Assembly: GCF_025950235.1 (NCBI RefSeq) | Contig: NZ_JAPDDT010000008.1 | Location: 265,750-329,749 of the forward strand | Direction of reading: 5' to 3' | Length of the DNA stretch: 64,000 nucleotides | Origin: Luteolibacter arcticus | GTDB lineage: Bacteria > Verrucomicrobiota > Verrucomicrobiia > Verrucomicrobiales > Akkermansiaceae | Part shown: in pieces, positions 28,315 to 36,745 of the stretch | Layout: each line of letters starts with the position of its first letter | How positions within the stretch are numbered: position 1 is the first letter of the stretch | The notes under the pieces: model-generated | Database searches by the model: none | The model's input: the letters and a program-made list of their open reading frames with translations, nothing else | What the model was told of the DNA's origin: nothing | Translations under genes and position numbers: made by a program

Positions 28315-31300
28315 GCGTGCCTCCCATCCTTTCCAAGAACCTCATGATCCTCGCCTCCGCAGGATCGGGGAAAACCTTCCAGCTCGGCAACCGCGTGATT
28401 GGCTTGGTCGGCTCGCGGGGAGTGGATCCCGCACGGATCGTGGCGCTGACCTTCACCCGCAAGGCGGCGGGCGAGTTCGCGGACTCGGTGCTGTCGAAGC
28501 TCGCCGAGTGTGCGATGGATCCGGAGCAGGAGCGGAAATTGGGCCAGCAGATCGGCGAGGCCTTCGCGGCCGGGCCGACCCTTGCCCGTATCGTGCGGGC
28601 CTTGCCGACCTTCCAGCTCGGCACCATGGACGGCTTCTTCGCGCGTGTGGTACGAGGGTTCCAGTACGAACTCGGGTTGACCGGTGGCACCTTTGAGTTG
28701 ATCGAGGGCCCCAAGCTCGAGGCCGCGATGTCCGACATGCTCGGGGAGGTCCTCGGCGCCGCACTGGAACGGGAGGGAGCGGAGGATTTTCTCAGCGCCT
28801 TCCGCCGCGCGACGATGGGCAAGGAAGGCACGTGCGTGCTGAAGGACATCGAGAAGTTCCTCGGCAACTGGCACGGGCTGTGGAAGTCCGGCATCCCGCT
28901 CGATGGCTGGGGCGGGGCGGGGCTTTTCGAGCTGCTGCCGGGAGTCGAGGCATGGGAGCAACAGAAGCACGAACTGGCGCGCAAGCTGGATGCCGCGTGT
29001 CGCGACATCACATGGACGGACAAGCGGCAGCCGGAAAAAATGCAGCAGGTGGCGGCCAGCTTGATCGAGCACACGGTCGGCAGCGGAAGGGTCGCGAGCG
29101 ATTTCTTCAAGACGTGTGCGGAGGCGCTGGTCGTGGGGACTTCACCGCTGCGATTGAGGCACTACAAGGAGTTCGACCTCGGCGGCTGCGCCGAGCAGGT
29201 ACTGCGCGAGGCCATCATGCTGCTGGCCGGCTGCGAGCTCGCCGCGGCGGTCGCCCGCACCCGCGCGGTGGCGGAGCTGGTGGCCAGCCTCGATGGAGAA
29301 TGCGAGAGGCGGCTGCGGCGGAAAGGTCTTTTAGGCTTCGACGACGTGAAGGTCTTGATGGGCCGGTGGACGCTGGACGAGGAATCCCGTCTGCGGCGCG
29401 AGGCGGTCGATTTCCGGCTCGATGCCCATTACGACCACTGGTTGCTGGATGAATTCCAGGATACCAGTCGTGCCGAGTGGGATGGCTTGATGCCGTTGTT
29501 AGACGAGGCGGCGACGCGCGATGATGGCACGCTCTTCGTCGTCGGCGACCGCAAGCAGGCGATCTATGGTTGGCGCGGCGGCGATGTGACCCTTTTCGAC
29601 GAGGTGGAGCACCGTTACGGCGGAGGCCTCGCGACGCGCACGATGCCGGAGTCGTGGCGGTCCTGTCCGGCCGTGCTCGATCTGGTGAATGCCGTGTGCG
29701 GTGATCTTGCGACCATCCGTGATCTCTTCGGCGAGGAGATGGAGCGGCGTTGGCCGTGGGAAGATCACGTCTCGGCCAAGCCTCAGCTCACCGGCGAGGC
29801 ACGGGTGGAAGTCGTGGCGAAGGACGACCGCGAGGCCCGCTTGGTCGAGCTGCTGCGGGAAATCGGCATCGGCCGGAAGAACCTCACGTGCGGTGTGCTT
29901 GTTAGAACGAATGCCCAAGTGCGCGCGACCGCCGCGCTGCTGCGCGAGCATGGCTTCGACGTCATCGAGGAAGGCCGTCGCCAGCCGGTGGTCGACAATG
30001 CCCCGGGCGTGACGTTGTCGCACCTGATTCGCTGGCTCGCGGACCCGAACGATGCCTTCGCGCGGCAAGTGATCGCCATGTCGCCGCTCGAGGCGATTCT
30101 CAAGGAACGCTATGGCGAATACTGGCAAGCGGCGTGGGAAGGGCTGCTGAAGACCGCTCGCCTGCATGGCTTCGCCGCGATGATCGAGCAACTCATCGAG
30201 CCGCTATGGCCGGAGCTTTCCGAGTTCTCCCGCCGTCGCGCGGGGGACGTGATCGGCGCCTTGGCGGTATTCGACGCCTCGGGTGCCGCCACGCCGCGTG
30301 AGGCGGTGCGCTGGATCGCCGACCTCGAAATCCCGCAGGCTCCCGGTGCCGCGGCGGTGCAGGTGCTGACCATTCACAAATCGAAGGGGCTGGGCTTTGA
30401 TGTCGTGGTCCTGCCCGAGATCGAGGACACGCAGGTGCCGAATCACGGCGATTTCAATGTTGCCCGCGGCCTCCACGGCGCTTGTCCTTGGTTGCTGGAG
30501 CCGCCGGCTTCGTGGGTCCGTTCGCTGGTGCCAGCGCTTTCCGCGGCGGAAGAAGTGTGGGCGGATGACCAACGCTACCAGGCGATGTGCGTGCTCTACG
30601 TCGCCCTCACGCGGGCCAAGCGCGGGCTCTACGTCCTGCTGCCGGAGGTCCCAAAGTCCCGGAAGGATCCGGGCGAGTGGAAGTCCTCCTCGAATTGGGT
30701 TGCCCGCTCCGCCGGCGACAGCTTCCAGTCCGGCGACGCGTCGTGGTGGTGCGACGTGCCGGATCGTGAGTCCGCCGAAAAGCTGGCCATTCCTCAATTG
30801 GGTGTGGCGAAGGCCCGCCGTGCCCGGATTACGCCCTCGGGCGCGAAGGCGGACAAGTTCGCCACGCCTTCTCCTGCGGGCATGATCTTCGGTCGCGAGG
30901 TGCATGCCGCCTTCGAAGCCATCGGCTGGCTTGATGAGACAACGCCGAAGTTCTTGCCGGGTGACGCTGGGGCGCTGGTCCGCGATCTTCTCGCGAGGCC
31001 TGAGATTGTCGCGCTCTTCGAGCGAGGCGGCCGAAACGTGGAACTCTTCCGTGAGCAGCCGGTGGAAGCGATTCTCGACGGAAAGTGGCTGAGCGGGGTG
31101 ATCGACCGGCTTCACGTCATCCGTGACTCCGGAGGAAAGGTTGCCACTCTTGAGCTGATCGATTTCAAGACGGACGCGATCCAAGAGCCAAGGCAACTGA
31201 CCGAACGCTATTCCGGGCAGATGACGGCTTACCGTGAGGTGCTTTCAAAGGCCTTCGGCGATGTGCCGGTGAGATGCGTGTTGCTCTCCACCAAGCTCCT

Positions 31301-31322
31301 CGCATGCGTTGACGTTCCATGA
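28311..31322 (+). CDS. addA: AddA-like UvrD/RecB helicase-nuclease
   Basis: A 1,003-residue superfamily 1 helicase with GTG start at 28311, overlapping the addB-like stop by four bases. Walker A is SAGSGKTFQLGNRV, Walker B is WLLDEFQDTSRAEW, motif III is VVGDRKQAIYGWRGGD, and motifs V/VI are VLTIHKSKGLGFDVVVLPE and YVALTRAKRGLYVL. The C-terminal region has a second PD-(D/E)XK nuclease with the core ELIDFKTDAI. The two subunits together would unwind and degrade broken DNA ends until a recombination-promoting sequence is met, then load RecA. Length is slightly below Bacillus AddA (about 1,200). The pair replaces RecBCD, as in many non-proteobacteria. Confidence 0.9.
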   Translation: MSVPPILSKNLMILASAGSGKTFQLGNRVIGLVGSRGVDPARIVALTFTRKAAGEFADSVLSKLAECAMDPEQERKLGQQIGEAFAAGPTLARIVRALPTFQLGTMDGFFARVVRGFQYELGLTGGTFELIEGPKLEAAMSDMLGEVLGAALEREGAEDFLSAFRRATMGKEGTCVLKDIEKFLGNWHGLWKSGIPLDGWGGAGLFELLPGVEAWEQQKHELARKLDAACRDITWTDKRQPEKMQQVAASLIEHTVGSGRVASDFFKTCAEALVVGTSPLRLRHYKEFDLGGCAEQVLREAIMLLAGCELAAAVARTRAVAELVASLDGECERRLRRKGLLGFDDVKVLMGRWTLDEESRLRREAVDFRLDAHYDHWLLDEFQDTSRAEWDGLMPLLDEAATRDDGTLFVVGDRKQAIYGWRGGDVTLFDEVEHRYGGGLATRTMPESWRSCPAVLDLVNAVCGDLATIRDLFGEEMERRWPWEDHVSAKPQLTGEARVEVVAKDDREARLVELLREIGIGRKNLTCGVLVRTNAQVRATAALLREHGFDVIEEGRRQPVVDNAPGVTLSHLIRWLADPNDAFARQVIAMSPLEAILKERYGEYWQAAWEGLLKTARLHGFAAMIEQLIEPLWPELSEFSRRRAGDVIGALAVFDASGAATPREAVRWIADLEIPQAPGAAAVQVLTIHKSKGLGFDVVVLPEIEDTQVPNHGDFNVARGLHGACPWLLEPPASWVRSLVPALSAAEEVWADDQRYQAMCVLYVALTRAKRGLYVLLPEVPKSRKDPGEWKSSSNWVARSAGDSFQSGDASWWCDVPDRESAEKLAIPQLGVAKARRARITPSGAKADKFATPSPAGMIFGREVHAAFEAIGWLDETTPKFLPGDAGALVRDLLARPEIVALFERGGRNVELFREQPVEAILDGKWLSGVIDRLHVIRDSGGKVATLELIDFKTDAIQEPRQLTERYSGQMTAYREVLSKAFGDVPVRCVLLSTKLLACVDVP

Positions 31323-31404
31323 AGCTCGATTGCCCGGTGACATTCCCGGATTGCACTGACACTCCGGCCCGGCTCATATGCACCCCGACGTTTCCGGGAA
31401 AAAC

Positions 31405-31752
31405 ATGAACAAGTTCAGCATCCACGCTTTCCTCGCGCTCATCCTCACCGGTTCGATGGCCGCGGATCCGCTGGATGCGTTTTACAGGGACGTCGATCGA
31501 GCGGTTTTTGTCGGGGTGATGAAGGACGGCAAATTGTTGAAGCTCATCCGGGGTAAGAAGGTCCATGGAAAGCAATCCCTCGATCCTCGACGCTACTCTG
31601 GAGAATGGCTCTACATCGTGAAGGAGAGCACTTGGCGAACTTTCAAATTCGCGACCTATCGCATCACTGACGAAAAGATCACGGTGTATCATGGTCCTCC
31701 CGAGGAGCGAAAGAAGATTGTGCTGCCGGTGGACGAGCTCTACGGGCGATAA
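31405..31752 (+). CDS. Small secreted protein of unknown function
   Basis: The ATG at 31405 opens a signal peptide (MNKFSIHAFLALILTGSMAAD), leaving a mature protein of about 95 residues with several basic patches (KLLKLIRGKKVHGKQS) and alternating beta-strand character toward the end (KFATYRITDEKITVYHG). No family recognised. An ATG at 31378 is in frame but would put nine polar residues before the signal peptide. It follows the addA-like gene by about 80 bases. Confidence 0.6.
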   Translation: MNKFSIHAFLALILTGSMAADPLDAFYRDVDRAVFVGVMKDGKLLKLIRGKKVHGKQSLDPRRYSGEWLYIVKESTWRTFKFATYRITDEKITVYHGPPEERKKIVLPVDELYGR

Positions 31753-31780
31753 AAAAATCGGGTGGCGGGGATCAACCTGC

Positions 31781-31819
31781 AAAAAACGAAACACCCGCCG
31801 CGGCGAAGGCCGGGGCGGG
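31781..31819 (-). terminator. Rho-independent terminator of hpf
   Basis: The stem CCCGCCGCGGC (31794-31804) with GCCGGGGCGGG (31809-31819) pairs over 11 positions with one mismatch and a 4-base loop. On the minus strand it is followed at once by TTTCGTTTTTTG. It begins 25 bases after the hpf stop codon. Confidence 0.88.
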
Positions 31820-31843
31820 CGTGGATTGGAAAAAGAGGAAGGA

Positions 31844-32431
31844 TTACTCCTTCACGTCGATGGCTCCGTACTCGCCGTCCTTGCGGCGATACAGGATGGT
31901 CAGGCAACCGCGGCGTGCGCTCTTGTAGAGGACGAAGGGCCGTTCCGAGAGCTCCAGCTCCATGACGGCGTCTTCCTTATACATGGTCTTGAGGCGGTAC
32001 TTTTCGGGGTGGACCAGGAATGGCTCGGGATCGGCCTCGGACTCTTCCGGGTGGTCGATGATTTCCTCACGGAAGTAGCGCTCGTCGAGATGCCGGATGG
32101 AGTCGTTCCGGTGCGGGCGCTTCTTCTTCATGAGGCGCGTCTTGTGCTTCCGCATGCGGCGGGCGATCTTGTCGATCGTTTCGTCGATGGCGGCGTACAT
32201 ATCCTGCCCTTCCGTGTGGGCCTCGATCGTAATGTGGTTGGCGCAAAAAAGAATGATTTCCGCGATGTGGCGGTTTTTCTGCACGTCGAGAATGGCCTTC
32301 GCTTCGATAATTCGCGGGTAGTCGAGGTGGAGACCCTCGATTTTCTTTTGGGCGTACTCGCGCAGCGAATCGGTCACGGATTCATGACGGACGGTGACCG
32401 TAATGGGCAGGTTCACGTTTGCGGTTTGCAT
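31844..32431 (-). CDS. hpf: Ribosome hibernation promoting factor, long form
   Basis: A 195-residue protein with the two-domain layout of long HPF. The N-terminal ribosome-binding S30AE domain covers about residues 8-105 (VTVRHESVTDSLREYAQKKI at the start; basic RMRKHKTRLMKKKR at the end). After a linker, the C-terminal dimerisation domain covers about 140-195 (FLVHPEKYRLKTMYKEDAVM, then a CLTILYRRKDGEYGAI tail). Long HPF dimerises 70S ribosomes into inactive 100S particles in stationary phase. A proper Shine-Dalgarno AGGAG lies 8 bases before the ATG, which is uncommon among genes in this window. It ends in its own terminator. Confidence 0.95.
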   Translation of the reverse strand: MQTANVNLPITVTVRHESVTDSLREYAQKKIEGLHLDYPRIIEAKAILDVQKNRHIAEIILFCANHITIEAHTEGQDMYAAIDETIDKIARRMRKHKTRLMKKKRPHRNDSIRHLDERYFREEIIDHPEESEADPEPFLVHPEKYRLKTMYKEDAVMELELSERPFVLYKSARRGCLTILYRRKDGEYGAIDVKE

Positions 32432-32619
32432 AGTCTATTCTCCTGTTTTGTTGGTGGGTGAATGGACGGCGGTTTTATCCGCCCTTATCCACCTAGCAGA
32501 CTGGACCATCCGTGGCGATTTTGCCACCCCGTTCTTGTGGAAATCGCGGCATCCTTTGCATCGTAAATACAAAGGGGTATGCGTGAAAATCCGGCCGCTG
32601 ACGCGGATTTCGCTGAGCC

Positions 32620-33273
32620 TCAAGAAGCGGCGAGGAATGCGTCCAGATCCGTCATTTTTGCGAGGACGGACGTTGCCCCTGCTTCGAGCAGGGCGGGGGC
32701 ATCGTGATAGCCCCAGCCGACGGCGATGGCCGGCATGCCCGCCGCACGGGCGGTTTCGAGGTCCACCGTGGAGTCGCCGATGAAGCGGCAGCTCTCGGGC
32801 GCGACTCCCCAATGGCGGGCGATCTGGAGGGCGGCTTCCGGGTGCGGCTTGCGCGGGGTTTCCGGGCGCTGGCCGAAGACGGGGTCGAAGGGCAGGCCGG
32901 GGAAGAGGCGTTGTACGATTTCGACCGTGAAGGGGTGCGGCTTGTTGGAAAGGACCGCGAGCCGGTAGCCGGCGGCTGCGAGGTTTTCCAAGCACGCGGG
33001 AATGCCATGGTAGGGAGCGGTGCCCTGCGGCCAAGTGACGGCATAGTCGTCCTTGAAGGCGGTCTCGACCGCCAGGATCTCGGCGGGCAGCGAACCTTCC
33101 GGCATCGCCCGTCGAGCGAGTTCATACGAGCCATTGCCGATGAAGCGGCGGACGTCGGCGTGGACGTGGCCCGGCAGGCCGCAACGCTCGAGCGCGTGAT
33201 TCAAGGAAGCCGCGATCCCGGGCAAGGAATCAATCAGGGTGCCATCGAGATCGAAAATCAGGCCGGGCTTCAT
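32620..33273 (-). CDS. gph: HAD-family phosphatase, phosphoglycolate phosphatase-like
   Basis: From ATG 33273 the protein has 217 residues and starts KPGLIFDLDGTLIDS, HAD motif I with the nucleophilic Asp and the general acid Asp. Motif II is LAVLSNKP (near 115), motif III is RKPHPEAAL (near 140) and motif IV is CRFIGDSTVDLETARAAGM (near 160). The helical cap sits between motifs I and II (subclass I), as in Gph and PpaX. It dephosphorylates 2-phosphoglycolate, which is also the product of 3'-phosphoglycolate end cleaning in DNA repair. It is the last gene of the minus-strand run that contains rtcB and rtcA. A short inverted repeat near 32587-32610 could be a weak terminator. Confidence 0.85.
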   Translation of the reverse strand: MKPGLIFDLDGTLIDSLPGIAASLNHALERCGLPGHVHADVRRFIGNGSYELARRAMPEGSLPAEILAVETAFKDDYAVTWPQGTAPYHGIPACLENLAAAGYRLAVLSNKPHPFTVEIVQRLFPGLPFDPVFGQRPETPRKPHPEAALQIARHWGVAPESCRFIGDSTVDLETARAAGMPAIAVGWGYHDAPALLEAGATSVLAKMTDLDAFLAAS

Positions 33274-33290
33274 CGCGGGCGGATGAAAGT

Positions 33291-33314
33291 GGCTGCGGCA
33301 TCCTGCCGCAAGCC
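33291..33314. repeat. GGCTGCGGCATC-type hairpin repeat, copy 1
   Basis: GGCTGCGGCA and TGCCGCAAGCC form a hairpin in the gap between the rtcA-side gene and gph. Very similar hairpins lie between the Y-RNA-like genes at 38464-38486 and 38602-38625, with a divergent relative at 38758-38776. Confidence 0.65.
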
Positions 33315-33335
33315 TTGAGGACGCGAGACGAAGTT

Positions 33336-34352
33336 TCAATCGCGGGTCACCTCGATTACCTTCGTGCCCCGCTCGCCATCGTGGACGCGGAACTTCACCG
33401 GCAGGAACTTCTCGATCACCGAGATATTCGTCGGCACGTGGGCATCCGGCGACATCGTGACGATGCGGCCGTCACCCGCGAGGGCCATGGGCAGCAGCAA
33501 TTGGTCGGCGAGACAGCGTCCGACCGGAGCGCCGCAGCCGATGAAATCCTGCATCAACTTCGCGGCGCGATGGCCGATCTTGTCGGCGCTGGTGCCTTGT
33601 TCACCGAAGGCGCTGGTGAGTTCACGCAAGTCTCCGAATTCGCTCTCGACGAGGCAACACACGCCGGCTCCCGGGCCGGGCTCGCAGTTCTCCACGGCGG
33701 CGTCCTTGCAGGGGATGAGCTCGAGGGCGGCATCGAGCATCCGCCCGGCGATGGAGAGCGGAAGGTGTCGCGTGAGCACGCGGATGCGCGAGCCGGTGAG
33801 TTCCGGGCGGGTGGAGAGGTCGAGCGGGGCGAGCTTGGCGCAAGGATGGATGATGGCTGTGATCGCGCCGCCGCCGGCGGGTGCGAAGCCGGCGCTTTCG
33901 AGTGAAAGTCCGGCCTCCACGCCTGCCTTCTTCAAAGCAGGCAAGAAGACACGATCGAGGAAATCGAAGGGCGGTGCGAGGGGATTGTGCGTGCCTCCTT
34001 CCAGACGCAGCGTGCTCGGCCCGTCCGGTTGCCACAGGGCGGGCAAGAGGGTCTGGAATAACAGCCCCGTGCTGCCTGCGGTGCCGATGGCGAATTGGTA
34101 CGATCCGGCTCGTACTTTGCCGGCGCGGAAGACCAGCTCGGTGGAGCCGATCTCCGCGCCGTCCGCGGTGCCGCCGGAGATTTCACAGGCGGCCTTCACG
34201 CAGGTGAGATGCTGGCGCATCAGTCCCGGCCGCGAGCGCTTGCCGCGGATATTCGTCATGCGGAATGGCTGGCCGGTCACCATTGCGAGCGAGAGTGCGG
34301 TGCGGAGCATCTGCCCGCCGCCGGAGGAGCCGTCGAGTTGGAGGGGTTTCAT
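33336..34352 (-). CDS. rtcA: RNA 3'-terminal phosphate cyclase
   Basis: A 338-residue enzyme that converts RNA 3'-phosphates to 2',3'-cyclic phosphates using ATP. It opens with the family signature LDGSSGGGQMLRTALSLAMV. Further hallmarks are GKRSRPGLMRQHLTCVKAA and the histidine-containing stretch near the C-terminus (MSPDAHVPTNISVIEKFL), where the usual catalytic His sits. Length equals E. coli RtcA. It lies 51 bases downstream of rtcB with a perfect hairpin between them. The cyclic phosphate it makes is a substrate for the ligase RtcB, so the pair recycles damaged RNA ends. Confidence 0.93.
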   Translation of the reverse strand: MKPLQLDGSSGGGQMLRTALSLAMVTGQPFRMTNIRGKRSRPGLMRQHLTCVKAACEISGGTADGAEIGSTELVFRAGKVRAGSYQFAIGTAGSTGLLFQTLLPALWQPDGPSTLRLEGGTHNPLAPPFDFLDRVFLPALKKAGVEAGLSLESAGFAPAGGGAITAIIHPCAKLAPLDLSTRPELTGSRIRVLTRHLPLSIAGRMLDAALELIPCKDAAVENCEPGPGAGVCCLVESEFGDLRELTSAFGEQGTSADKIGHRAAKLMQDFIGCGAPVGRCLADQLLLPMALAGDGRIVTMSPDAHVPTNISVIEKFLPVKFRVHDGERGTKVIEVTRD

Positions 34353-34365
34353 GGAGAGAGGAGAG

Positions 34366-34396
34366 AATAGGTCCTATGGGTCTCATAGGACCTATT
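34366..34396 (-). promoter_or_regulatory. Perfect 13-base-pair hairpin between rtcB and rtcA
   Basis: AATAGGTCCTATG (34366-34378) pairs exactly with CATAGGACCTATT (34384-34396) around a 5-base loop. It starts 8 bases after the rtcB stop and ends 14 bases before the rtcA ATG. No T-run follows, so it is more likely an mRNA processing or stability element, or a partial attenuator that sets the rtcB:rtcA ratio, than a terminator. It could also be a dispersed repeat. Confidence 0.6.
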
Positions 34397-34403
34397 CCTT
34401 GTG

Positions 34404-35885
34404 TTAGTCATCCGCAGCAGTCTCATCCTTGATGACGAAGCGGGCCTTCAGGCTCGCGACGGTTTCTGCCAGGCCGGCGCTTTCCACGCTGCGGAGCACT
34501 TCCGGGAAGCTCTTGTAAGCGTCCGGTGCTTCATCGATCGGGTACTTGCGGCAGTTGCTGAGGATATCGTCGCGGTCGAAGTCGGCGTCCACCGCCACTT
34601 GATCCAGGGTTCGCGCCGCGTGCTTGCGGCCCATGCGGCGACCGGCGCCGTGATTCACGGAGTAGGCGGTGCGCTCGGCACCTGCGCGGGCGACCATCAC
34701 GACGGAGCCGTCGCGCGGGTTGCCCGGCAGCAGGATCGGGTGGCCGGTTTTCTCAAATGGAGTTCCCGCCAGCGAGAAGTGGCCGCCGGGGATCGCGCGC
34801 GTCGCGCCCTTGCGGTGGACCCATGACTTGCGGCCCTCGTGGATTTCTTCCCGCGCGATATTGTGCGAGATGAAATAGACGAGCTTGCCCTTCGCGCCGG
34901 GCAGCACTTCCTGGAATGCCTCTAACACGAGGGCGTTGATCAGGAGGTGGTTCACGGTGGCGAAGTTCGCGCCGAGTGCCATGTCATCGAGGTAGGCATC
35001 TGCTTCCGGAGTTCCGAGCGGGGCGTAGACGAGCTGCTTGTCGCCGGCCGGGAAGGGCGTGGACCAGGTGCGGAACTTGTGTTCCAGGTCCCGGAACTGG
35101 CCCTGCGCGAGCAGGTTTCCGAAGCCGCGCGATCCGCAGTGGCTGAGGAAGGAGACGTGGCCATCCTTCATGCCAAAGGACTTCGCAGTCTCGCGCGCCC
35201 ACGGCCGGTCGGTGACCTTGGTGATCTCGCACTCGCCGAAGTGATTGCCCCCGCCGTAGGACCCGAGCTGGCCGATCTTGTCGGCGAAGTTCCGGATGCG
35301 GCCCTCGGCCAGGATCTTCTCCAGGCGAGTACGAAGGGCATCGTAGGTCCCATCGTGGCCGGTATGGCTGGAGTCCTCACAGCGGATGGCCCACTCCGGC
35401 GGGATGCCGAGTGCCTGGCACACGCGCTGGGTCGCGCCCTCCGTCACGGCAGGCACGCCGATGAGTTCATCGACATGGCGCGCCTTCTTCACCGAGCGCT
35501 GGCCCTTGCCGGCACCGGTCGGGGTGCGCTGGATGATGGCATCGATCAGCGCACGGCGGGTCTGCTTGTCCTTGATCGCGTCCTCCGGGATATCGAGCTG
35601 GAGCAGGCTCATGGAGCACTTGATATCCACGCCGACCGGGCCGGGATAGATGTGGGTCGGCGAGATCATCACACAGCCGACCGGCGCGCCGTAGCCGGCG
35701 TGCGCGTCGGGGTTCAGGACGAGTTCGGTCACGCCCGGCGCCATCCGTGAGTTCACGGCTTGCTGGAGGCAAGTCTCGTCGAAGGAATCGCGGATCGCGT
35801 CGGTGCCGACCACGGTGATCGGCTTGCCGGCATCGCCGGGGAGCGGAATGAAGCCGAGGGCTTCGTCGGTCTTGTGGATGGTCAT
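34404..35885 (-). CDS. rtcB: RNA-splicing ligase RtcB
   Basis: A 493-residue Mn2+/GTP-dependent ligase joining RNA 2',3'-cyclic-phosphate or 3'-phosphate ends to 5'-OH ends. Metal-binding signatures are present: NPDAHAGYGAPVGCVMI, VGVDIKCSMSLLQ with the metal cysteine, GGGNHFGECEI, and HCGSRGFGN. The guanylylated histidine lies in YSVNHGAGRRMGR (His about 412). The motif DIKCSM replaces the usual DIGCGM. It is in the sigma-54-type unit behind rsr and the Y RNA array, and RtcR lies at the other end, so it is expected to be induced by RNA damage. In this setting the substrates are likely cleaved tRNAs or Y-RNA-bound RNAs; that is inference. Confidence 0.95.
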   Translation of the reverse strand: MTIHKTDEALGFIPLPGDAGKPITVVGTDAIRDSFDETCLQQAVNSRMAPGVTELVLNPDAHAGYGAPVGCVMISPTHIYPGPVGVDIKCSMSLLQLDIPEDAIKDKQTRRALIDAIIQRTPTGAGKGQRSVKKARHVDELIGVPAVTEGATQRVCQALGIPPEWAIRCEDSSHTGHDGTYDALRTRLEKILAEGRIRNFADKIGQLGSYGGGNHFGECEITKVTDRPWARETAKSFGMKDGHVSFLSHCGSRGFGNLLAQGQFRDLEHKFRTWSTPFPAGDKQLVYAPLGTPEADAYLDDMALGANFATVNHLLINALVLEAFQEVLPGAKGKLVYFISHNIAREEIHEGRKSWVHRKGATRAIPGGHFSLAGTPFEKTGHPILLPGNPRDGSVVMVARAGAERTAYSVNHGAGRRMGRKHAARTLDQVAVDADFDRDDILSNCRKYPIDEAPDAYKSFPEVLRSVESAGLAETVASLKARFVIKDETAADD

Positions 35886-35933
35886 GGGAAAAGTTTATTG
35901 GGTGGGGTAAGTTGAACCGAGAAGATGATTTCC

Positions 35934-36743
35934 TTAGAGCGTGGCCTGTGTCACGTAGAGCGGAACGAAGGCGTCCCACCCTTTCCTCAAGCCTTTCTTG
36001 GCATAGCCAGCGTCGGAACCGTCAGCAAAAGTCGCGATGAGTTGGAGGAAGGCGGCAGTCGCTTGCTTTTGCTCAAGATTGAGCAGTGCGATTGAATCCC
36101 GTCGGTAGGGGTCTTCAGGTCCTCCGTCCAGCGACCAGAGGACTCCGTTAAACTCGGCGTAGGCGATATCGGGAAAAGCCGTCGCCAAGGCGTGGGTCAT
36201 GAATGCAGGCAGATAGAACCGGAATCCAAGATCATCCAAGAAGACCAATGATTCATGGAATTCGGACAGCTTGCCGGCCGGGATATCCTGCCAGCGAGTT
36301 TCCGGGTCCTCTTCCTCGGCGATTTTCATGGCTATGTGAGTTCCCAGGTAGTTTCCATCGACCAGATCCATCTGATGAAGCGTGATTCCTCCATCGCGGG
36401 ATACCTTGCGAAATGCTCGTTCGATTGAAGTGATGATCTTTTCCCGGAGCATATCGAATGACAGCCACTGCGGAGAGCGGGCTTCTTCAGGAAGTGGAGC
36501 GCGGGTTTCCCCTTCGAACTGAGCTTCGCATGCTCCGTTAGTCAGGAAATGTCGTTGTCCTTCGACGAGCGAAACCTCGTTGGAATGATTGAAGGGAGCG
36601 TCGCCCGGTGCATCTTCCCACAAGCACACCGGGCAGAGCTGCATCGTTCCGCCTGCGGGAAGCGCGTAGCTTCGATAGCCACAGCATGGGCAGGGATGTC
36701 GGATGTCTGGTTGCACGGGCTGACGAGACTGGGAATGATTCAA
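35934..36743 (-). CDS. CPCC-motif protein with DUF6714-like C-terminal domain
   Basis: Starting at TTG 36743 (a GTG at 36716 is also in frame) the protein has about 269 residues. Near the N-terminus is a compact zinc-ribbon-like CPCC domain (HPCPCCGYRSYALPAGGTMQ then CPVCLWEDAPGD). The rest matches the DUF6714 type of alpha/beta domain (ITSIERAFRKVSR, then FYLPAFMTHALATAFP and a SIALLNLEQKQATAAFLQLI tail). CPCC domains often sit in toxin- or immunity-like proteins of unknown role. The longer frame up to 37022 was rejected because it overlaps the small membrane-protein gene and has no sensible composition. It lies 48 bases upstream of rtcB and 2 bases after the membrane-protein gene, so it belongs to the RNA-repair unit. 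Confidence 0.72.
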   Translation of the reverse strand: MNHSQSRQPVQPDIRHPCPCCGYRSYALPAGGTMQLCPVCLWEDAPGDAPFNHSNEVSLVEGQRHFLTNGACEAQFEGETRAPLPEEARSPQWLSFDMLREKIITSIERAFRKVSRDGGITLHQMDLVDGNYLGTHIAMKIAEEEDPETRWQDIPAGKLSEFHESLVFLDDLGFRFYLPAFMTHALATAFPDIAYAEFNGVLWSLDGGPEDPYRRDSIALLNLEQKQATAAFLQLIATFADGSDAGYAKKGLRKGWDAFVPLYVTQATL

Positions 36744-36745
36744 AG

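Noticed and set aside
31844..32431. Riboswitch upstream of hpf
   Set aside because: No conserved aptamer structure was seen in the 188-base gap 32432-32619; only a weak inverted repeat that may end gph transcription.
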